A stretch of 64,000 bases of DNA. Source: Paenibacillus cymbidii (GTDB lineage Bacteria > Bacillota > Bacilli > Paenibacillales > NBRC-103111). Under the pieces are notes generated by a model. It was not told where the DNA came from, searched no databases, and was given only the letters and a program-made list of their open reading frames with translations. Both the position numbers and the translations under genes were made by a program. The stretch is from the NCBI RefSeq assembly GCF_004764705.1, contig NZ_SHLX01000018.1, forward strand, positions 62,001 to 126,000, given 5' to 3'. This document shows, piece by piece, positions 61,076-64,000 of this stretch. Every line of letters begins with the position of its first letter. Position 1 is the first letter of the stretch.

Positions 61076-61894
61076 TCAGCCTTTGATCGCGCCGGACGTA
61101 ATGCCGGAAATGTATTGCCGCTGGATCGCCAGAAACAGAATGACGATCGGCAGCGAGCTGAGCACCACGTTGCTGAACTTGGCGCCGATATTCGTGGAGA
61201 ATTCGTCGTCCAGCAGGCTTACCGCCACCTGCAGCACGTATTTGGACGGCGACGATATGATCGTCAGCGGCCACAGGAAATCGTCCCAGACGCCGAAGAA
61301 CACAAGCAGCCCGATCGTCAGCAGCGGCGCCTTGACCAGCGGCAGCATGATCTGCGCGTAAACGCGGATCCGCGAGCAGCCGTCCATGACCGCCGATTCC
61401 TCCAGCTCCTTCGGCAGCCCAAGGAAAAACTGGCGGAGGAAGAAAATCGAATACGCCGAGCTGAGCGACGGAATGACGAGCGCCCGGTAATCGTCGACCC
61501 AGCCGAAATCGCGCATCAGGATATATTTGGGCAGCAGCAGCACTTCGGCGGGAACGACGAGCATGGCGATGACCGTCAGGAACAACAGTTCCCGCCCCGG
61601 GAAGGCGATGCGCGAGAAGCCGTAGGCCGCCAGCGAGTCGAACAGCAGGCTGCCGAGCGTGATCGTCACCGCCAGGAACGCGGTATTTCCCAGGTAATGA
61701 AAGAATGGCGTATCGAACATGACCGCCCGATAGTTTGCCGTCGTGAAGCGGTCCGGCCAGAACATATTGACGCCCATCAGCGCGTTGGGGGTGAACGATT
61801 TCAGCACCACATACACGAGCGGGAGCAGCACGACAACGACAAGGAGCAGCAGCATGGCATATTTGAGCGCGGCGCCGGTTTGTCTGACTACCAT
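61076..61894 (-). CDS. Sugar ABC transporter permease (MalG type)
   Basis: A 272-residue CUT1-family permease with six membrane segments. The EAA loop reads ELEESAVMDGCSRIRVYAQI followed by LPLVKAPL, where ATPase contact occurs. It ends with the usual ...QRQYISGITSGAIKG of MalG relatives. It pairs with the permease at 62827 (6-bp gap). No ATPase gene is here, so a shared MsmK-type ATPase is likely. Confidence 0.95.
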   Translation of the reverse strand: MVVRQTGAALKYAMLLLLVVVVLLPLVYVVLKSFTPNALMGVNMFWPDRFTTANYRAVMFDTPFFHYLGNTAFLAVTITLGSLLFDSLAAYGFSRIAFPGRELLFLTVIAMLVVPAEVLLLPKYILMRDFGWVDDYRALVIPSLSSAYSIFFLRQFFLGLPKELEESAVMDGCSRIRVYAQIMLPLVKAPLLTIGLLVFFGVWDDFLWPLTIISSPSKYVLQVAVSLLDDEFSTNIGAKFSNVVLSSLPIVILFLAIQRQYISGITSGAIKG

Positions 61895-61900
61895 TATGCC

Positions 61901-62827
61901 TCACTCCTCGCTTTTCATAAACTTGTACTGGATGAACGAGATGGCGACCACGATGAAGAACAGAATAACCGCCATCGCCCCGGCGTAGCCGAAGTCGCTC
62001 ATGCGGAAGGCCGACGTCCAGATGTACTGCACGATCGTGCGCGTCGAGTCGGCCGGGCCGCCGCCGGTCATGACGATGATCGGCGTGAACAGCTTGATGC
62101 AGTTCATCGTCGACACGACGATGACGAACAGCATCGTGCGCCGAATCTGCGGCAGCGTAATGCGGAAGAATCGCTGCCAGGCGTTCGCGCCGTCGATGTT
62201 GGCCGCTTCCTGCAGCTCCTTCGGCACTTGATTGAGCGCGGCGATGAAGATGACCAGGTACCATCCCCACGATTTCCAGATGCTGACGAACGCGATGCTG
62301 AGCTTGGCCAGCTTCGGATCGGTCAGGAACCGCTTCGGCGCGATATGGAGCGCGCCCAGCCAGTCGTTGACGACCCCGGAGTTGGTGTTCAGCATCTCCT
62401 TCCAGAACATGCCGACGATGACGAACGACAGCACGACCGGGATAAAATATATCGTCCGGAAGAAGCTCGGAAACTTGATCCGGCCGCACAGCAGCACGGC
62501 GATGAACAGCGCCAGCGCCGTCTGCAGCGGCGTAATGACGAGCGGAAAGTAGAACGAATTCCACAATGTTTTCAGAAACAGGTGATCGTCGAACGCGCCG
62601 CTGTAGTTTTCGAGTCCGATGAATTTCGTATGCTGCACGCCTTCGATCATGCGATACCGGTTCATGCTCATCCAGAACACGCGAATCGAAGGGTATACCG
62701 TAAAGAGGAACATCACGATCATGGCCGGCAAAATAAACAAATACCCGTCGCGATACTGCGCCAGTCGATGACGCGACGGAAGCCGCCTTTTTCCGCTGTT
62801 TGCCGCTTGACCGATTCCCGCTTCCAT
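61901..62827 (-). CDS. Sugar ABC transporter permease (MalF type)
   Basis: A 308-residue CUT1 permease with six membrane segments. The EAA loop is VPKELQEAANIDGANAWQRF and ITLPQIRRTM. ATG 62827 has AAGGAG about ten bases upstream; earlier in-frame starts add non-homologous residues. It follows the solute-binding protein gene on the same strand. The transporter probably imports an oligosaccharide, by analogy to Lpl/Yes systems. Confidence 0.94.
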   Translation of the reverse strand: MEAGIGQAANSGKRRLPSRHRLAQYRDGYLFILPAMIVMFLFTVYPSIRVFWMSMNRYRMIEGVQHTKFIGLENYSGAFDDHLFLKTLWNSFYFPLVITPLQTALALFIAVLLCGRIKFPSFFRTIYFIPVVLSFVIVGMFWKEMLNTNSGVVNDWLGALHIAPKRFLTDPKLAKLSIAFVSIWKSWGWYLVIFIAALNQVPKELQEAANIDGANAWQRFFRITLPQIRRTMLFVIVVSTMNCIKLFTPIIVMTGGGPADSTRTIVQYIWTSAFRMSDFGYAGAMAVILFFIVVAISFIQYKFMKSEE

Positions 62828-62944
62828 CACCCAGGCGTCTCCTTCCTTGCCGCGCGCCGGCAGACGGGAAAAAGCGGGCGGCCCGCTTTTCCCCATCGTC
62901 CGATATGGTCGGCTTTGCTTATATCCCTCTTGCCGTGCCGGCGT

Positions 62945-64000
62945 TTACTGCGCGTACTTCTTGAGCGCCTTGTCGATGTTGTCGACCGCCTTGTTGGCCA
63001 AATCCTTGACGTTGCCGCCGTAGGCGATCGAGCTCATCATTTCCGCAAAAATCGGCGACACCTCGGCGTATGCCGGCGTAACCGGACGGGCGCGGGCGTT
63101 GTTCATCTCTTCTTTCGCCATGCTGAGCGGATATTGCGCCAGATCGGTGCGCGCTTCCAGCGTGCTCTTGCGCGACGGGATGAAGTTGAACAGCTCCGTG
63201 AACTGCTTGTGGCCGGCCTTGCCGGTGATGGCGTTGATGACTTTCCAGGCGGCGTCCGGGTTTTTCGACTTCGCGTAGATGCCCACGTTCCAGCCGCCCG
63301 ACGAGCCGTACTGCTTCTCGCCTTTCGGCAGCGGCATGACGCCGTATTTGATATCCGGGTATTTCGTGTTCAACGTTGCCGTAGTGCCGATGTTCGAAAT
63401 GTACATCGCCAGCTTGCCGTTCTCGAAGCCGGACTGGTCTTTCGTAATCGCTTCGAGCGGCGACACTTTGTATTTCTGGTAGAAATCCTGATACTCCTGA
63501 AGCGCGGCAAGCGTTTTGTCGCTGTTCAGATAGCCGTTTGCCGTCTTGTTCTGCGGATCGAGCACCTCGCCGCCGTGGTTCCACACCCAGAGGAAACGCG
63601 TGAACGAAGCGCCTTCCGTGCTGTTGTCGGGAGCCAGCCAGCCGTCCGGGATCGCGCCGTATTGCGTGATTTTGCCCGATGCGTCGGTAACGGTCAGCTT
63701 CTTCGCGGCGTCCAGGAACTGGGCGTACGTCCAGGCGTCGGACACCTTCGTCGGCACGTTCGTAATGCCCGCCTTGGCGAACAAATCCTTGTTGTAATAG
63801 AGCACGAGGCTCGAGTCGTGCAGCGATGCGGCGTAAATTTTGCCGTTGTAGCCCGTCTTGTCCTTGGCTGGCTGCACATAATCGTCGTAATCGGCTTTAT
63901 CCCAATACTTGTCGAGCGCCAGCAGCGCGCCGCTGTAGGCGTAGTTGGACGTGTACACGCCGTCGACGTCGAACATGTCGGGCGCATTGCCGCCGCTGAT
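62945..64000 (-). CDS. Extracellular sugar-binding protein, 3' part (5' end outside window)
   Basis: The visible 351 residues are a family-1 solute-binding protein without its signal sequence and first part. Motifs: SGGNAPDMFDVDG at the window edge, FAKAGITNVPTKVSDAWTYA, GLENGKLAMYISNIG-type stretch (FENGKLAMYISNIGTTA), and GGWNVGIYAKSKNPDAAW. It would be a lipoprotein feeding the two permeases downstream. The frame is still open at 64000, so the true start lies beyond. Confidence 0.92.
   Translation of the reverse strand: MSGGNAPDMFDVDGVYTSNYAYSGALLALDKYWDKADYDDYVQPAKDKTGYNGKIYAASLHDSSLVLYYNKDLFAKAGITNVPTKVSDAWTYAQFLDAAKKLTVTDASGKITQYGAIPDGWLAPDNSTEGASFTRFLWVWNHGGEVLDPQNKTANGYLNSDKTLAALQEYQDFYQKYKVSPLEAITKDQSGFENGKLAMYISNIGTTATLNTKYPDIKYGVMPLPKGEKQYGSSGGWNVGIYAKSKNPDAAWKVINAITGKAGHKQFTELFNFIPSRKSTLEARTDLAQYPLSMAKEEMNNARARPVTPAYAEVSPIFAEMMSSIAYGGNVKDLANKAVDNIDKALKKYAQ

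Overview
The window reads as chromosome of a moderately GC-rich Firmicute of the family Paenibacillaceae (Paenibacillus or Cohnella type). The reasons are the core block at 39.1-59.3 kb in typical Bacillales order (rlmH, htrA, walJ/yycJ, yycI, yycH, walK, walR, an M23 peptidase, purA, dnaB, rplI, gdpP, yybS), AGGAGG-type ribosome sites, sigma-A promoters, many GTG/TTG starts, and an abundance of glycosidases, YesN-type AraC regulators and sugar ABC transporters. The genus is an inference.

Layout. 0-2.8 kb: the 3' part of a ceramidase-like gene, a GH39 glycosidase and an AAC(3)-fold acetyltransferase, probably one operon. 3.1-5.9 kb: a StlD/DarB-type ketosynthase fused to a heme-oxygenase-like domain, translationally coupled to an unrecognised gene. 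5.9-31.7 kb: an accessory zone of small regulator-target modules: YafY/VOC, TetR/ABC exporter, MarR/haloalkane dehalogenase, MerR and nitroreductase, GntR/PEBP, ArsR/SRPBCC, MerR/SDR. Several have readable operators. Between them lie a GH78-like rhamnosidase, a sialidase, a Fic protein, a LuxR-type ATPase regulator and a P1B-4 metal-efflux ATPase. 31.8-38.4 kb: an AT-rich, decaying island holding an XRE regulator, a frameshifted Ntn-hydrolase-like gene, an IS21 remnant, an unrecognised two-gene unit and a methyltransferase-TPR protein. An initiator tRNA-fMet follows. 38.6-59.3 kb: the conserved core. 59.4-64.0 kb: a YesN-like response regulator behind a sugar ABC transporter whose binding-protein gene runs off the end.

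How the parts work together. In the core, WalK/WalR with YycH, YycI and YycJ controls cell-wall homeostasis, and an exported LysM-G5-M23 wall hydrolase lies directly downstream. rplI-gdpP couples ribosomal protein L9 to c-di-AMP turnover. purA and dnaB serve purine synthesis and replication. In the accessory zone most enzymes lie beside their own one-component regulator.

The most unusual signals are: (1) a dispersed family of near-perfect hairpin repeats (AATARCCAGTG stem) in four intergenic regions, with compensatory base changes; (2) mirror-image MerR promoters with 19-bp spacers; (3) a 32-bp perfect palindrome covering the -10 box and start codon of a probably leaderless ArsR gene; (4) three AATCGATT boxes at exact 19-bp spacing over the PEBP promoter; (5) a response regulator whose only well-placed start is AUC; (6) a 35-residue zinc-ribbon gene with a hairpin that would mask its ribosome site; (7) the AT-rich unknown two-gene unit. 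Functions of the unrecognised genes remain open.
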